From Paramicrobacterium fandaimingii (GTDB lineage Bacteria > Actinomycetota > Actinomycetes > Actinomycetales > Microbacteriaceae), in the NCBI RefSeq assembly GCF_011751745.2, contig NZ_CP061170.1, positions 1,984,001 through 2,048,000 of the forward strand: a stretch of DNA of 64,000 nt, given 5' to 3'. The number at the start of each line of letters is the position of its first letter. Position 1 is the first letter of the stretch. The notes under the pieces are model-generated. The model made no database searches, was not told the origin of the DNA, and was given only the letters and a program-made list of their open reading frames with translations. The position numbers and the translations under genes were made by a program. This document shows positions 25,680-36,026 of this stretch, in pieces.

Positions 25680-26584
25680 CTGCTCTCCTTTACGACTTCC
25701 GTACCCACACCCGACTCTGTGAAGAGTTCGAGGAGGATTGAATGGTGCACTCGCCCGTCGATGATCGATGCCGCGCCGACGTCGCCATCGAGCGCCGTGA
25801 GGCAGGCCGCCATTTTGGGGATCATCCCTGCTTCAAGCGTCGGCATGAGCGCTCGAAGCTCATCTGCGGTGATTCGAGTGACGAGCGAGCTGGTATCTGG
25901 CCAGTTGCTGTAGAGACCGGCAACATCCGTCAGAACAATGAGTCTCGCTGCGGCCAAGCCGGCAGCGAGTGCGCCGGCCGCGGCATCCGCATTCACATTT
26001 AGGGGTCGCGAAAGATCACCCTCTTCAGGCGCAATCGACGACACGACAGGGATGCGACCCGCGTCAATTGCGCTGTGCACAACAGCCGGATCCACTGCGA
26101 CGATGTCGCCGACCCGCCCCAAATCGACCGACGCGCCGTCGACGACGGCGCTGCGCCGCTCTCCCGTGAACAGACTGGCGTCTTCGCCCGACAGCCCGAT
26201 GGCGAGATCACCGTGCACATTGAGCAGGTCGACGATCTCGCGATTCACCTCATCGCGCAGCACCTGACGCACGACGTCCATGGCCTCGGGAGTCGTCACG
26301 CGATACCCGCCACGAAACTCGCTGTGGATGCCAGCGTCGGCGAGCGCCCGCGAGATCTGCGGTCCACCGCCATGCACGACGACAGGGTGAAGGCCCGCGT
26401 AATGCAGGTACGCGATGTCTTCTGCGAACGCCGCTTTGAGCTCGTCTGACACCATCGCGTTGCCACCGAACTTGATGACCACGACGGCACCGCGGTAACG
26501 CGCGAGCCACGGAAGCGTATCGATGAGGGTCGCGGCGCGCTCTTGGGCCACGTCGCGCGACAGCTGAGTCTCGTGCTTTGCCAT
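25676..26584 (-). CDS. argB: Acetylglutamate kinase
   Basis: ArgB phosphorylates N-acetylglutamate and is usually the step inhibited by arginine. With ATG 26584 the protein has 302 residues. It shows KFGGNAM at 38-44 and the amino-acid-kinase VHGGGPQI, with conserved GLSGEDA and [15 protein letters not shown] segments. The N-terminal helix before residue 30, present here, is the feature of arginine-sensitive hexameric enzymes. The start is two bases after the argJ stop; the open frame to 26692 is inside argJ. Confidence 0.95.
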   Translation of the reverse strand: MAKHETQLSRDVAQERAATLIDTLPWLARYRGAVVVIKFGGNAMVSDELKAAFAEDIAYLHYAGLHPVVVHGGGPQISRALADAGIHSEFRGGYRVTTPEAMDVVRQVLRDEVNREIVDLLNVHGDLAIGLSGEDASLFTGERRSAVVDGASVDLGRVGDIVAVDPAVVHSAIDAGRIPVVSSIAPEEGDLSRPLNVNADAAAGALAAGLAAARLIVLTDVAGLYSNWPDTSSLVTRITADELRALMPTLEAGMIPKMAACLTALDGDVGAASIIDGRVHHSILLELFTESGVGTEVVKESR

Positions 26585-26586
26585 GG

Positions 26587-27738
26587 TCAGCTCGAGTATG
26601 CGCTGTTCTCGTGCACGTAATCGTGCGTGAGGTCGTTTGTCAGAATCGTCGCCGATTCGTCGCCCGAATTCAGCTCGATGAGCACTGTGCATTCGCGGTC
26701 CGTGAGATCAACGCGTTCGCGAGGCTCGTCTGGGCCACCGGCGTGGCAGACGCGCACCCCGTTCATCGACACGTCGACGTTGTAGGGGTCGAACACGGCC
26801 GACGTTGTTCCGATGGCGGCGAGCACACGCCCCCAGTTTGGATCATTGCCGAAGATTGCCGTCTTGAACAGATTGTTGCGGGCAACGGAACGGGCGACCT
26901 CAAGTGCGTCGTCTTCGCTCGCCGCCTGCGTCACAGTGATGGCGATGTCATGACTCGCACCCTCAGCGTCTCTCTGCAGCTGCCCGGCAAGATCGTGGCA
27001 GAGTTCGGTGAGAAGTTCAGTGAACTCCCCCTCGTCTGGGACAGTACCGGACGCACCCGAGGCGAGCAGCGTCACCTGGTCGTTCGTCGACATGCAGCCG
27101 TCTGAGTCGAGCCGGTCAAACGTCTGGCGCGTGGCTGAACGCAGCGCCCGGTCGAGAGAACGCGCATTGAGGTCGGCGTCCGTCGTGATGGTGACGAGCA
27201 TCGTCGCGAGACCCGGTGCCAGCATTCCGGCCCCCTTGGCCATGCCGCCAATCGCATATCCTCCCCGCGAACGTACAGCAGTCTTGGGATGCGTGTCTGT
27301 CGTCATGATGGCTTCTGCGGCGTGCAGTCCGCCGTCGGAGGCGAGTTCGCCGGCGGCATCCGCCACGCCCGCTTGAATCTTCGCGACATCAAGCTGTTCG
27401 CCAATGAGCCCCGTTGAGCACACCAGAACATCGCTTGACGAGACACTCAGAGCCTCGCCCACCGCTTCGGCCGTCGCGTGCGTTGCGTGGAACCCCTGCT
27501 CCCCCGTGAAGCAGTTCGCGCCGCCCGAGTTGAGAACGATCGCCGACACCACGCCATCAAGAACGACCTGACGCGACCAGATAATGGGGTTCGCAACGGC
27601 CCGATTGCTCGTGAATACCGCCGCCGCTGCCTGACGTGGACCCGTGTTGACGACAAGAGCAATGTCGCGCGCACCCGAGTTCTTGAGCCCTGCCGGTACG
27701 CCGGCCGCGGTGAATCCTTGAGGTTCTGTGACGCTCAC
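26587..27738 (-). CDS. argJ: Glutamate N-acetyltransferase / amino-acid acetyltransferase
   Basis: ArgJ recycles the acetyl group from N-acetylornithine to glutamate. It is made as a precursor that self-cleaves before a conserved threonine. In this 383-residue protein that site is Ala178-Thr179 within [14 protein letters not shown], and the oxyanion-hole STGLIGE occurs at about 108-114. The C-terminal [15 protein letters not shown] is diagnostic. Whether it is bifunctional (using acetyl-CoA) cannot be told from sequence by eye; no argA-type synthase is in the cluster. It overlaps argC by four bases. Confidence 0.96.
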   Translation of the reverse strand: MSVTEPQGFTAAGVPAGLKNSGARDIALVVNTGPRQAAAAVFTSNRAVANPIIWSRQVVLDGVVSAIVLNSGGANCFTGEQGFHATHATAEAVGEALSVSSSDVLVCSTGLIGEQLDVAKIQAGVADAAGELASDGGLHAAEAIMTTDTHPKTAVRSRGGYAIGGMAKGAGMLAPGLATMLVTITTDADLNARSLDRALRSATRQTFDRLDSDGCMSTNDQVTLLASGASGTVPDEGEFTELLTELCHDLAGQLQRDAEGASHDIAITVTQAASEDDALEVARSVARNNLFKTAIFGNDPNWGRVLAAIGTTSAVFDPYNVDVSMNGVRVCHAGGPDEPRERVDLTDRECTVLIELNSGDESATILTNDLTHDYVHENSAYSS

Positions 27739-28778
27739 GGCGCTACTCCGTTCACAGTAAGGCCCGTTGATTCGGGCAGTCCGAGTGCAATGTTTGCTGA
27801 TTGAATGGCGGCGCCCGCTGTCCCCTTCGTGAGGTTGTCAACGGCGGTGACGACGATGACGCGACCTGTTGCCTCGTCGATGGCTAGGCCCATGAGCGCC
27901 GTGTTCGCACCAAGCACGTCTGCCGTTCTCGGCATCTGTCCAGCGTCAAGAACCTGCACGAAGGGCTCATCGGCGTAGGCGGCTTCCCACGCGTCACGAA
28001 CCTGAGTGGACGTGACGCCCTGAGCGAGCCGTGCCGTGGACGTCGCAAGGATGCCGCGCGACATCGGCACGATCACGGGCGTGAACGAGAGGCTCACGTC
28101 GGCGGCGCCCGCCCAGCGAAGGCCCTGCGCGATCTCGGGAATGTGGCGGTGCGTCCCGCCGACGGCGTATGGATTGGCCGTCCCGAGCACCTCTGCTGCA
28201 AGCAGGTGCGGTTTGAGGCTCTTTCCCGCGCCAGACGGCCCGACAGCGAGAACAGAAACGATGTCTGTCGATTCGATGACGCCGGCGGCGACACCGGGCG
28301 CGAGAGAAAGCTCGACGGTGCTCGCGTTGCAGCCGGGTGCCGCAATGCGGCGAGCGCCCACAAGAGCGTCACGCTGCCTGCCGTTTCTCACGATGAGCTC
28401 GGGAACCCCATAGGTCCACGCGCCGAAGTAATCGCCGCCGTAGAACGAACCCCAGTCTCTGCGCGACTCAAGTCTGTGATCTGCGCCGCAATCGACGATC
28501 AGCGTGCCGTCATCGAGGTGCGACGTGAGCTCACCGGATTTGCCATGGGGCAGCGCCACGAAAACGATGTCGTGACCCGTGAGCACCTCGGGAGTCGTCT
28601 CCGACAGCGTGAGGTGGCGCAGTGAGCGCAGGTGCGGCTGCAGGGCGACGAGCGGCGCCCCCGCGTTGGAATGAGCGGTCACTGTAGTGATGTCGAACTC
28701 GGGGTGCGCGGCAAGCAGCCGGAGCAGCTCTCCCCCGGCGTACCCTGAGGCGCCAGCGACGGCGACGGTGAATGTCAT
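27735..28778 (-). CDS. argC: N-acetyl-gamma-glutamyl-phosphate reductase
   Basis: ArgC reduces N-acetylglutamyl phosphate with NADPH. The 347-residue protein has the Rossmann [14 protein letters not shown] at 9-22 and the catalytic Cys150 in AAPGCNAST. It is the first gene of argCJBDFH. The start ATG lies behind AATAAGGTAGAAGC, which gives only a weak Shine-Dalgarno. I see no convincing ArgR operator in the 209 bases upstream. Confidence 0.96.
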   Translation of the reverse strand: MTFTVAVAGASGYAGGELLRLLAAHPEFDITTVTAHSNAGAPLVALQPHLRSLRHLTLSETTPEVLTGHDIVFVALPHGKSGELTSHLDDGTLIVDCGADHRLESRRDWGSFYGGDYFGAWTYGVPELIVRNGRQRDALVGARRIAAPGCNASTVELSLAPGVAAGVIESTDIVSVLAVGPSGAGKSLKPHLLAAEVLGTANPYAVGGTHRHIPEIAQGLRWAGAADVSLSFTPVIVPMSRGILATSTARLAQGVTSTQVRDAWEAAYADEPFVQVLDAGQMPRTADVLGANTALMGLAIDEATGRVIVVTAVDNLTKGTAGAAIQSANIALGLPESTGLTVNGVAP

Positions 28779-28987
28779 GCTTCTACCTTATTGAGTGGGC
28801 GGTCTGCACTGGTGTCGGCGGCACCCACTCGCGCCCAGATCACTGGTGCACGACAGGCGTCGCCGAGGTTCGCACGGCGCGCCGACGTCGACGCATGCCG
28901 CGAACCGCTGAAACGCGGTCGAGTGGGCGAGCGAGCAACATCATGCGTCGAGATTACCCTGCAGCCCCCTGTCGACGCCACTTGATG
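28779..28987 (-). other. Intergenic region upstream of argC
   Basis: A 209-base gap between the helicase stop and argC holds the arg promoter by position. There is a weak 5-bp stem ACCGC/GCGGT near 28905-28920 with no U-tract. I found no clear -35/-10 pair, ArgR box or small gene. Confidence 0.5.
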
Positions 28988-31525
28988 TCAGAGGCTGTCG
29001 ACGGCAGTGACGGTTATCTGGGCCTCGCCCGACTCATCGGATGCCTCGAGGTCGACCGTCGCGGAGATTCCCCAGTCGTGGTCTCCGGCCGGGTCGTCGA
29101 TGATCTGTCTCACCGTCCACGCCGTTGTCCCCTCGTCGACGAGCAGCAGTTTCGGGCCGCGCGCGTCAGGGCCCGTGAGAATCTCCTCGTGTTCCCCGTA
29201 GTACGCGTCGAGGCCCTCTCGCCAGTCGTCTGCGGTGAACGAGCGCGCCGGGTCAAGGGCCTCAAGGGCGTCGTAGTCTTCGCGGGCGGCCAGCTGCACC
29301 CGCCGAAAGAGCTCGTTGCGCACCAGAACCCGGAAGGCTCGGGTCTGTGTCGTGAGACGTGCCGGCGCTGGAGGCACGGCGTCTGTCGTGTGCGCCCGGT
29401 GTGCAGCAGCATCCGGATTCACCAGTTCGTCCCATTCATCGAACAGGCTGGAGTCGACCTGCCGCACAAGCTCGCCGAGCCATTCCACGATGTCGGCGAG
29501 CTCTTCACTCATGAGCGACTCGGGTACAAGCTGGCGGATCGCGCGATACGCGTCGCTCAGATATCGAAGCACAACGCCCTCGGAGCGCACGAGCTGATAG
29601 AAGCGAACGAACTCGGCAAACGACATGGCGCGCTCGAACATGTCGCGCACGACAGATTTCGGGGCAAGCTCAAAGTCGGCGATCCAGGGCTGCGATTCTC
29701 TGAATGTCTCGAAGGTATGCTCAAGCAGCTCGGAAAGCGGCTTCGGCCAGGTGATCTCCTCGAGCAGCTCCATGCGCTGCTCGTACTCGATTCCCTCCGC
29801 TTTCATCTCGGCAACAGCTTCGCCCTTTGCCAGAAACTCCTGCTGGTTCAGCACGGCACGCGGATTGTCGAGCGTCGCCTCGATGATGGAGATGATGTCG
29901 AGAGCGAACGTGGGCGATTCGGGATCACAGAGCTCGAAGGCAGCGAGAGCAAACGGGGACAGCGGCTGGTTGAGGGCGAAGTTTGCCGGCAGATCGACAG
30001 TGAGACGGATGCTGCCGTCGCGCACCTCGACGATTTCGGCGTCCTTCAGCGTGCGATAGATGCTGAGGGCACGCCGTGCGAGCTCCCGCTGTCGTGTCCG
30101 CGGCTCATGGTTGTCGAAGACGAGACGGCGCACGTTCTCGAAGACATCACCTCCGCGCGCGATCACGTTGATGAGAATGGCGCTCGTCATCGTCATGTGG
30201 CTCGTGAGCGTTTCGGGCTCGGCCACGATGAGCCGGTCAAGCGAGCCTCTCCCCCACGACACGAACCCGTCTGGCGCCTTCTTGCGGATGATCTTTCGAC
30301 GCTTCTTCGGATCATCGCCCGCCTTGTCGAGAGCTTTGATGTTCAACGTCTCGTGTTCGGGGGCCTGCACGATCACCGTTCCGGCGGTGTCGAAGCCGGC
30401 ACGCCCTGCACGTCCAGCGATCTGATGAAACTCGCGGGCATTGAGCTGGCGCATCCTCGTGCCGTCGAATTTCGTCAGCGCGGTGAACAGCACGGTGCGA
30501 ATCGGCACGTTGATTCCCACACCGAGCGTGTCTGTGCCGCAGATGACGGGAAGGAGTCCTGCTTGGGCAAGCTGCTCGACAAGCCGACGGTATTTCGGCA
30601 GCATCCCGGCATGGTGAACGCCGATTCCCGCACGCACGAGACGAGAGAGACTCTTGCCGAATGCCGTCGTGAAGCGAAAATCGCCAATGTGTTCGGCGAT
30701 GCGCGCTTTCTGCTCTCTCGAGACGATCTTCTGGCTTGTCATCGCCTGCGCACGCTCCATCGCCTGCGCCTGCGAGAAATGCACAACGTACACGGGTGCT
30801 CTGTCTGTGTGCAGCAGCTCGTCGACGGTCTCGTGAATGGGCGATGTCTCGTAGTGATAGCTGAGCGGCACGGGTCGCTCAACTCCCGTGACCTGACCGG
30901 TCTCCCGACCTGTGCGCCTCGCGAGGTCGTGCGCGAGGTCGGTCACGTCGCCGAGCGTCGCCGACATCAAAATGAACTGGGCATCCTCAAGGGTGAGCAG
31001 GGGCACCTGCCACGCCCATCCGCGCTCGGGGTCACCGTAGTAGTGGAACTCATCCATCACCACCTGCTTCACGTCGATGTCGGAACCGCGACGCAATGCA
31101 AGGTTGGCGAGCACTTCCGCTGTGCAGCAGATGATGGGGGCATCCGAGTTCACACTGGAGTCACCCGTCATCATGCCCACGTTCTCAGCGCCGAACGTCT
31201 CAACGAGAGCAAAGAATTTCTCGCTCACAAGCGCCTTGATCGGAGCTGTATAGACGCTGCGTTCTCCACGCGCGAGAGCGAGCAGATGCGCCCCGACGGC
31301 AACGAGTGACTTTCCGGTTCCGGTTGGCGTCGAGAGAATCAGGTTGTTGCCGCTCACGACATCGAGAAGTGCGTCTTCCTGGGCAGGATACAGTTCGATG
31401 CCGTGCCCTGACGTCCACTCGGTGAAGGTTTCGAGAACCACATCCGGGTCAGACGACGTCGGCACGACAAGGGTGGACGATTCGGGCCCAGCCTCTGCCG
31501 CACCATCGGGCAGCGACGTACTCAC
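28988..31525 (-). CDS. DEAD/DEAH-box helicase, Ski2/Mtr4-like, with DUF3516 C-terminus
   Basis: An 845-residue superfamily 2 helicase. Walker A is TPTGTGKS (66-73), motif II is DEFH (158-161), motif III is MSAT, and motif VI is HQIAGRAGRAG. The front half resembles Ski2/Mtr4-type RNA helicases, and the rest matches the actinobacterial DUF3516 region. The function is probably RNA or nucleic-acid unwinding, but the substrate is unknown. It is two bases from pheT, so it may be transcribed with pheST. The large opposite-strand open frame over this gene is a codon-bias shadow. Confidence 0.9.
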   Translation of the reverse strand: MSTSLPDGAAEAGPESSTLVVPTSSDPDVVLETFTEWTSGHGIELYPAQEDALLDVVSGNNLILSTPTGTGKSLVAVGAHLLALARGERSVYTAPIKALVSEKFFALVETFGAENVGMMTGDSSVNSDAPIICCTAEVLANLALRRGSDIDVKQVVMDEFHYYGDPERGWAWQVPLLTLEDAQFILMSATLGDVTDLAHDLARRTGRETGQVTGVERPVPLSYHYETSPIHETVDELLHTDRAPVYVVHFSQAQAMERAQAMTSQKIVSREQKARIAEHIGDFRFTTAFGKSLSRLVRAGIGVHHAGMLPKYRRLVEQLAQAGLLPVICGTDTLGVGINVPIRTVLFTALTKFDGTRMRQLNAREFHQIAGRAGRAGFDTAGTVIVQAPEHETLNIKALDKAGDDPKKRRKIIRKKAPDGFVSWGRGSLDRLIVAEPETLTSHMTMTSAILINVIARGGDVFENVRRLVFDNHEPRTRQRELARRALSIYRTLKDAEIVEVRDGSIRLTVDLPANFALNQPLSPFALAAFELCDPESPTFALDIISIIEATLDNPRAVLNQQEFLAKGEAVAEMKAEGIEYEQRMELLEEITWPKPLSELLEHTFETFRESQPWIADFELAPKSVVRDMFERAMSFAEFVRFYQLVRSEGVVLRYLSDAYRAIRQLVPESLMSEELADIVEWLGELVRQVDSSLFDEWDELVNPDAAAHRAHTTDAVPPAPARLTTQTRAFRVLVRNELFRRVQLAAREDYDALEALDPARSFTADDWREGLDAYYGEHEEILTGPDARGPKLLLVDEGTTAWTVRQIIDDPAGDHDWGISATVDLEASDESGEAQITVTAVDSL

Positions 31526-31527
31526 CG

Positions 31528-34047
31528 TCAGTCTCGGATCGCCGCACCGAAGAGCGCACCGGCGCGTTCGGCACCGGCCAGCTTCGCCTCGGATGCTTCG
31601 GCCGCGGTCAGCGTGCGGTCAGCGGCACGGAAGCGCAGTGCGAACGTCAGGCTCTTCTGCTCGTCGTCGACCCCAGGGCCTCGATAATCGTCGACGAGGC
31701 GAATGTCCTCAAGCAAGTCTCCTGCTCCAGAACGCACAGCGTCACGTACATCTGCGGCGGCGACATACGACGAGACGACGAGCGAGAGGTCTTGGGTTGC
31801 CGCGGGTTGCGTCAGGATGCTGCGAGTTGCAACGACCATCGGCGCGGCTTTGAGCACGGCGTCAAGGTTCAACTCTGCCACGGCAACAACCCGAGGCAGA
31901 TCATGCTCGTCTGCAATGTCCGGCAGCAGTTCACCCGCGAACCCGATGGGCTCGTCTCCGATGCGCAGCTCAGCGGTGCGCCCCGGGTGGAGGGCCTTAT
32001 GCGCGCCCTGCACCACATCGATATGCACACCGATGGCGAGACCGATCTGCGCTACGCGGGCAAGAACATCGGCCACACCGACGGCAACGGCGGGCTGACC
32101 CGGCTGCTTCGCGATCGCGTTGCCGACGTCGAGCACCGCGACATGGCGCGGCTGCGGCGGAATACCGTCGTTGAGCGCCCCGAGGGCCTCTGCCGATGGA
32201 CGCTCCGTGCCAGACGGAAGCGTCGTCGACCCATATGCGACGCCCAGCTTCGGACGAAAAACCAGCCCGATCTCACTCAGTGACTGGTCGGTGAGCCCGC
32301 GCGACAGATTGCGGTGAGCAATTTCGATCAGCCCGGGCAGCAGCGAGGTGCGCAGCTGGGGGCGCCGAGCATCCATCGCATTGGCAAGCGTGACTGCCTG
32401 GATGGGCTCGTCCGTTGCGTTTCCGAACAGCTCGTTGGACTCGGCTGTGACGAACGGGTACGCGAGCACCTCGGTGCTGCCAGCCGAGGCAAGAGCGTCG
32501 GCAACCGCACGCCGAGCCGCCTGTTCCCGAGTCAGTCCTCGCCCGGGCGGGGCCACCGGAAGAACGCTCGGGATGCGGTCGTAGCCGACGATGCGCGCGA
32601 TCTCCTCGACAAGGTCAGCTTTGCCCGCGAGGTCGGGGCGCCACGACGGCGGCGTCACCACAAGCTGCCCCTCGACATCGGCAAGCGTGCAGCCGATCTC
32701 CGTGAGAGCGCCGCGCTCTTCAGCATCTGTGTAGTCGACGCCCACGAGCGAGGCGGCGAATCCGACTGGAAGCACAATGGGCCGGGCCGCCACCGTGGTG
32801 TCGACCTCCGAGCCTCTGGATTCTGCCGTGCCCCCGGCGAGGCTCACCATGAGCTCAACGACGCGGTCCGCGGCGGCCGCGGCGACCTGCGGGTCAACTC
32901 CGCGCTCAAACCTCTTCGACGCCTCGCTCGGCAGCTTGTGTCGCCGCGCCGTACGAGCGATCGAGACCGAGTCGAAGTTCGCTGCCTCGATGAGCACGTT
33001 GCTCGTCGACGCGCTCATCTCTGTCGAGGTGCCGCCCATCACTCCGGCGAGCCCGATCGGGCCGCTGCCATCGGTGATCAGAAGATCTTCGGCATCAAGC
33101 GTGCGCTCAACGTCATCGAGCGTCGTCAGCTTCTCGCCCGCGCTGGCACGGCGCACAACGATGCCGCCCGTGAGCGCATCACTGTCGTAACCGTGAATCG
33201 GCTGACCGAGTTCGAGCATCACATAGTTCGTGATGTCGACGAGGATCGACAGCGACCGGATGCCGGCAAGGCGCAGACGCGCCGCCATCCACGGCGGCGT
33301 CGGCGCTCCTGCGTCAACGCCGCTGACCCCTCGCGTCACGAAGACGGAACAGCCGATTCTGCCTCGGATCGGCGCCTCGTCGTCGACCTGAACGTCAACT
33401 CCGGCAAGGCCTGTTGGCACGTCGCGCGCGGCCGGGTCGCTGAAGCGAGCGCCCGTTGAGTGCGAAAACTCGCGCGCAACTCCGCGCATTGAGAACGCAT
33501 AGCCGCGGTCTGGCGTGACGTTGATCTCGATGGCGGTGTCGTCGAGACCGAGCAGCGCAACGGCATCCGTTCCGACTTCGGGATCGAGACCGAGCGACTT
33601 CACTGTCAGGATGCCGTCATGGTCATCGCCCATACCGAGCTCACGCGGCGAGGCGATCATGCCATCAGAGACGTGTCCGTACGTCTTTCTCGCTGCGATT
33701 GGAAACGGCCCGGGCAGCACCGAACCCGGCAGCGTGACAACGACTTTGTCACCCGGCTCGAAGTTGTGGGCACCGCAGACGATTCCATGCACGGCATCTC
33801 CGCCGTCGGCGGCAGTCGTTCCCTCTGGGGCGACGCGCACCTGGCACCAGCGAATCACCTTGCCGTTCTTCTGCGGCTCTTCGACGAACTCCAGCACCTG
33901 ACCGATCACGATGGGGCCGCTCAGTTCGACGCGGTGAATGTCTTCTTCTTCAAGACCGACCTTGACGAGGGCCGCCTGAACGCTTTCTGGAGTCGCGTCT
34001 GTTGGAATCTCTACATATTCAGCGAGCCAGCCGAGTGGTACGCGCAT
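31528..34047 (-). CDS. pheT: Phenylalanyl-tRNA synthetase beta subunit
   Basis: The beta subunit of the alpha2-beta2 PheRS, with the editing domain. In 839 residues the visible order is MRVPLGWLAEYV, a tRNA-binding OB-fold domain (about 40-150, GAHNFEPGDKVVV), the B3/B4 editing region (about 210-400, LVDITNYVMLELGQPIHGYD), B5 and a C-terminal ferredoxin-like anticodon-binding domain (about 745-839). Start ATG 34047 directly follows an in-frame GTG at 34050. It begins two bases after the pheS stop. Confidence 0.96.
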   Translation of the reverse strand: MRVPLGWLAEYVEIPTDATPESVQAALVKVGLEEEDIHRVELSGPIVIGQVLEFVEEPQKNGKVIRWCQVRVAPEGTTAADGGDAVHGIVCGAHNFEPGDKVVVTLPGSVLPGPFPIAARKTYGHVSDGMIASPRELGMGDDHDGILTVKSLGLDPEVGTDAVALLGLDDTAIEINVTPDRGYAFSMRGVAREFSHSTGARFSDPAARDVPTGLAGVDVQVDDEAPIRGRIGCSVFVTRGVSGVDAGAPTPPWMAARLRLAGIRSLSILVDITNYVMLELGQPIHGYDSDALTGGIVVRRASAGEKLTTLDDVERTLDAEDLLITDGSGPIGLAGVMGGTSTEMSASTSNVLIEAANFDSVSIARTARRHKLPSEASKRFERGVDPQVAAAAADRVVELMVSLAGGTAESRGSEVDTTVAARPIVLPVGFAASLVGVDYTDAEERGALTEIGCTLADVEGQLVVTPPSWRPDLAGKADLVEEIARIVGYDRIPSVLPVAPPGRGLTREQAARRAVADALASAGSTEVLAYPFVTAESNELFGNATDEPIQAVTLANAMDARRPQLRTSLLPGLIEIAHRNLSRGLTDQSLSEIGLVFRPKLGVAYGSTTLPSGTERPSAEALGALNDGIPPQPRHVAVLDVGNAIAKQPGQPAVAVGVADVLARVAQIGLAIGVHIDVVQGAHKALHPGRTAELRIGDEPIGFAGELLPDIADEHDLPRVVAVAELNLDAVLKAAPMVVATRSILTQPAATQDLSLVVSSYVAAADVRDAVRSGAGDLLEDIRLVDDYRGPGVDDEQKSLTFALRFRAADRTLTAAEASEAKLAGAERAGALFGAAIRD

Positions 34048-34049
34048 CA

Positions 34050-35090
34050 CTACACCACCATTCCGAACTGCTGGGAGAACCTGATGTCTCCCTCGACGAT
34101 TTCACGCATGTCATGGATGTCGTTGCGGAACATGAGCGTACGTTCAATGCCCATTCCGAAGGCAAACCCGCTGTATTCTTCCGGGTCGATGCCCGCCGCG
34201 CGAAGCACATTGGGGTTCACCATGCCGCAGCCGCCCCACTCGATCCAGCGGGCGCCGCCCGTGAACGTCGGGTGCCACAGGTCGAGCTCGGCACTCGGCT
34301 CGGTGAACGGAAAGAAGCTCGGGCGCAGTCGAATCTGAGCATCGGGGCCGAACATTGTGCGGGCGAAGTGCTCAAGCGTTCCGCGCAGGTGGGCCATCGT
34401 GAGCCCCCTGTCGACGGCAAGGCCCTCAAACTGGCTGAAGACCGGTGTATGCGTTGCGTCGATCTCGTCTGTGCGGTACGTGCGGCCAGGGGCCAAAACA
34501 TAGACGGGCAGCTCCCGGTCGAGCAGCGAGCGCACCTGCACGGGAGAGGTATGAGTGCGAAGCACGAGATGCGACGACGCGGGATCGACGAAGAACGTGT
34601 CTTGCATCGCTCGCGCTGGGTGGTCGGCGTCGAAGTTGAGGGCGTCGAAGTTGTACCACTCGCTCTCGACTTCTGGCCCCTCGGCGATCTCCCATCCCAT
34701 GCCGACGAAGATGTCAGATACGCGATCTTGGAGCATAGTGAGCGGATGCCGCGAGCCCGGCGTGTAGCGCGACGCGAGTGCCGTAACGTCAACGGCCTCT
34801 GCTTTCAGCTGCGCTGCCTTCTCGACGACGGTGATCTCTTCCTGCCGTGTCGCGAATTGGGCGTTGACACGCCCTCGCGCCTGGCCGACGAGCTTGCCGA
34901 GCTCTGCCTTGTTCTCTGTGGGAACATTGCGAAGTTCGCCATTGAGCTGCGCGAGAGTCGATGCCTCTCCCGTGTGCTCGGAGCGGACGATTTTGAGGTC
35001 AGCCGAGGTCTCTGCGGATTCAATGGCGGCGAGTGCCGCCGTGACCGCAGACGCCACTGCTTCTTCTGTGATGGGGATAGCGTCAGACAC
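34050..35090 (-). CDS. pheS: Phenylalanyl-tRNA synthetase alpha subunit
   Basis: The catalytic alpha subunit of PheRS, 346 residues if GTG 35090 is used. An N-terminal coiled coil (about 1-95) is followed by class II motifs: HPLTMLQDRVSDIFVGMGW, the motif 2 segment around LAPGRTYRTDEIDATHTPVF, and motif 3 GFAFGMGIERTLM. The frame is open upstream to TTG 35099, but GTG 35090 has GGGA about six bases before it. The mRNA leader from the upstream gluD stop is only 36 bases, leaving no room for an attenuator. Confidence 0.94.
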   Translation of the reverse strand: MSDAIPITEEAVASAVTAALAAIESAETSADLKIVRSEHTGEASTLAQLNGELRNVPTENKAELGKLVGQARGRVNAQFATRQEEITVVEKAAQLKAEAVDVTALASRYTPGSRHPLTMLQDRVSDIFVGMGWEIAEGPEVESEWYNFDALNFDADHPARAMQDTFFVDPASSHLVLRTHTSPVQVRSLLDRELPVYVLAPGRTYRTDEIDATHTPVFSQFEGLAVDRGLTMAHLRGTLEHFARTMFGPDAQIRLRPSFFPFTEPSAELDLWHPTFTGGARWIEWGGCGMVNPNVLRAAGIDPEEYSGFAFGMGIERTLMFRNDIHDMREIVEGDIRFSQQFGMVV

Positions 35091-35126
35091 GATTCCCAAG
35101 TCTACCGGTGACTCGAGAGAGGGTTC

Positions 35127-36026
35127 TCACCCCCGGCCGATCTGATTCGACTGCATCGCGATCGCCTTGGTCTCGGCAGCAGCCAGACTTTCGCTCGCTC
35201 CCGGGTCTCGCGGCAGTTTCTTACTGCTCCTCGAGCGCAGCTCGACCCACTTGGCAACGCCCGCCAGCAGCAGACACAGTCCGATGTAGATGGAGCCGAA
35301 GATGATCGTCGAGGGAATGATGGGGCTGTCGTAGGTGACTTGGCTTCCGTAGAACTTCGCGAGGTACAGCAGCTCCTGGAATGTGATGATGAACCCGAGC
35401 GCCGTGTCTTTCAGCACAACGACAAGCTGCGAGATGATCACGGGCATCATCGCCCGGATCGCCTGCGGATACAGGATGATCGACATCACTGCCGTCTTGC
35501 GCATGCCGATCGCGTAGCCAGCTTCGGACTGCCCGCCTGGAAGCGATTCGACGCCCGAGCGGAACACCTCGGCAAGCACAGATCCGTTGTAGAGGATCAG
35601 TCCGGTGACGACAGCGATGTACGGCGTGATGAAGTCAAAGCCAAGCGGTGGAAGTCCGTAGTACATGATCAGCATCAGGATCAGCACCGGAATCGCACGG
35701 AAGATCTCGGTGAACACGGTGACGGGCACGCGGATCCACGCGTGCACTGACATCCGGCCGACAGAGAGAATGAACCCGAGCAGAAGGCTTCCAACAGCGG
35801 CGACGGCGAACGCCGACAGTGTGGTCAATGTCGCGCCACCGATGGCACGCCACACGGCCGTGTAGCGGAACAGCTCCCATTTCTGGGCGGTGAACTGACC
35901 TGAGATGATGAAGCGATAGACGATGAATCCCAGGATGCCGAGCACGATCAGCGTCGTGATGACGGCGAGAATTCGGTTGCGCACCCGCGCACGTGGCCCT
36001 GGAGCGTCGTAGAGTACTGTGCTCAT
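35127..36026 (-). CDS. Amino-acid ABC transporter permease (GluD-like)
   Basis: The second membrane subunit of a polar-amino-acid (HAAT) importer, about 299 residues from ATG 36026. An N-terminal membrane segment (about 22-42) precedes the permease domain. That domain has the conserved EAA loop SLPGGQSEAGYAIGMRKTAVMSIILYPQAIR, which contacts the ATPase. A hydrophilic C-terminal tail follows after about 265. It overlaps gluC by ATGA. Glutamate specificity is inferred from the gluABCD gene order known in Corynebacterium. Confidence 0.9.
   Translation of the reverse strand: MSTVLYDAPGPRARVRNRILAVITTLIVLGILGFIVYRFIISGQFTAQKWELFRYTAVWRAIGGATLTTLSAFAVAAVGSLLLGFILSVGRMSVHAWIRVPVTVFTEIFRAIPVLILMLIMYYGLPPLGFDFITPYIAVVTGLILYNGSVLAEVFRSGVESLPGGQSEAGYAIGMRKTAVMSIILYPQAIRAMMPVIISQLVVVLKDTALGFIITFQELLYLAKFYGSQVTYDSPIIPSTIIFGSIYIGLCLLLAGVAKWVELRSRSSKKLPRDPGASESLAAAETKAIAMQSNQIGRG

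Noticed and set aside
28772..31309. 845-codon open frame on the plus strand opposite the helicase
   Set aside because: Antisense to a full-length helicase with intact motifs; composition is typical of a reverse-strand shadow.
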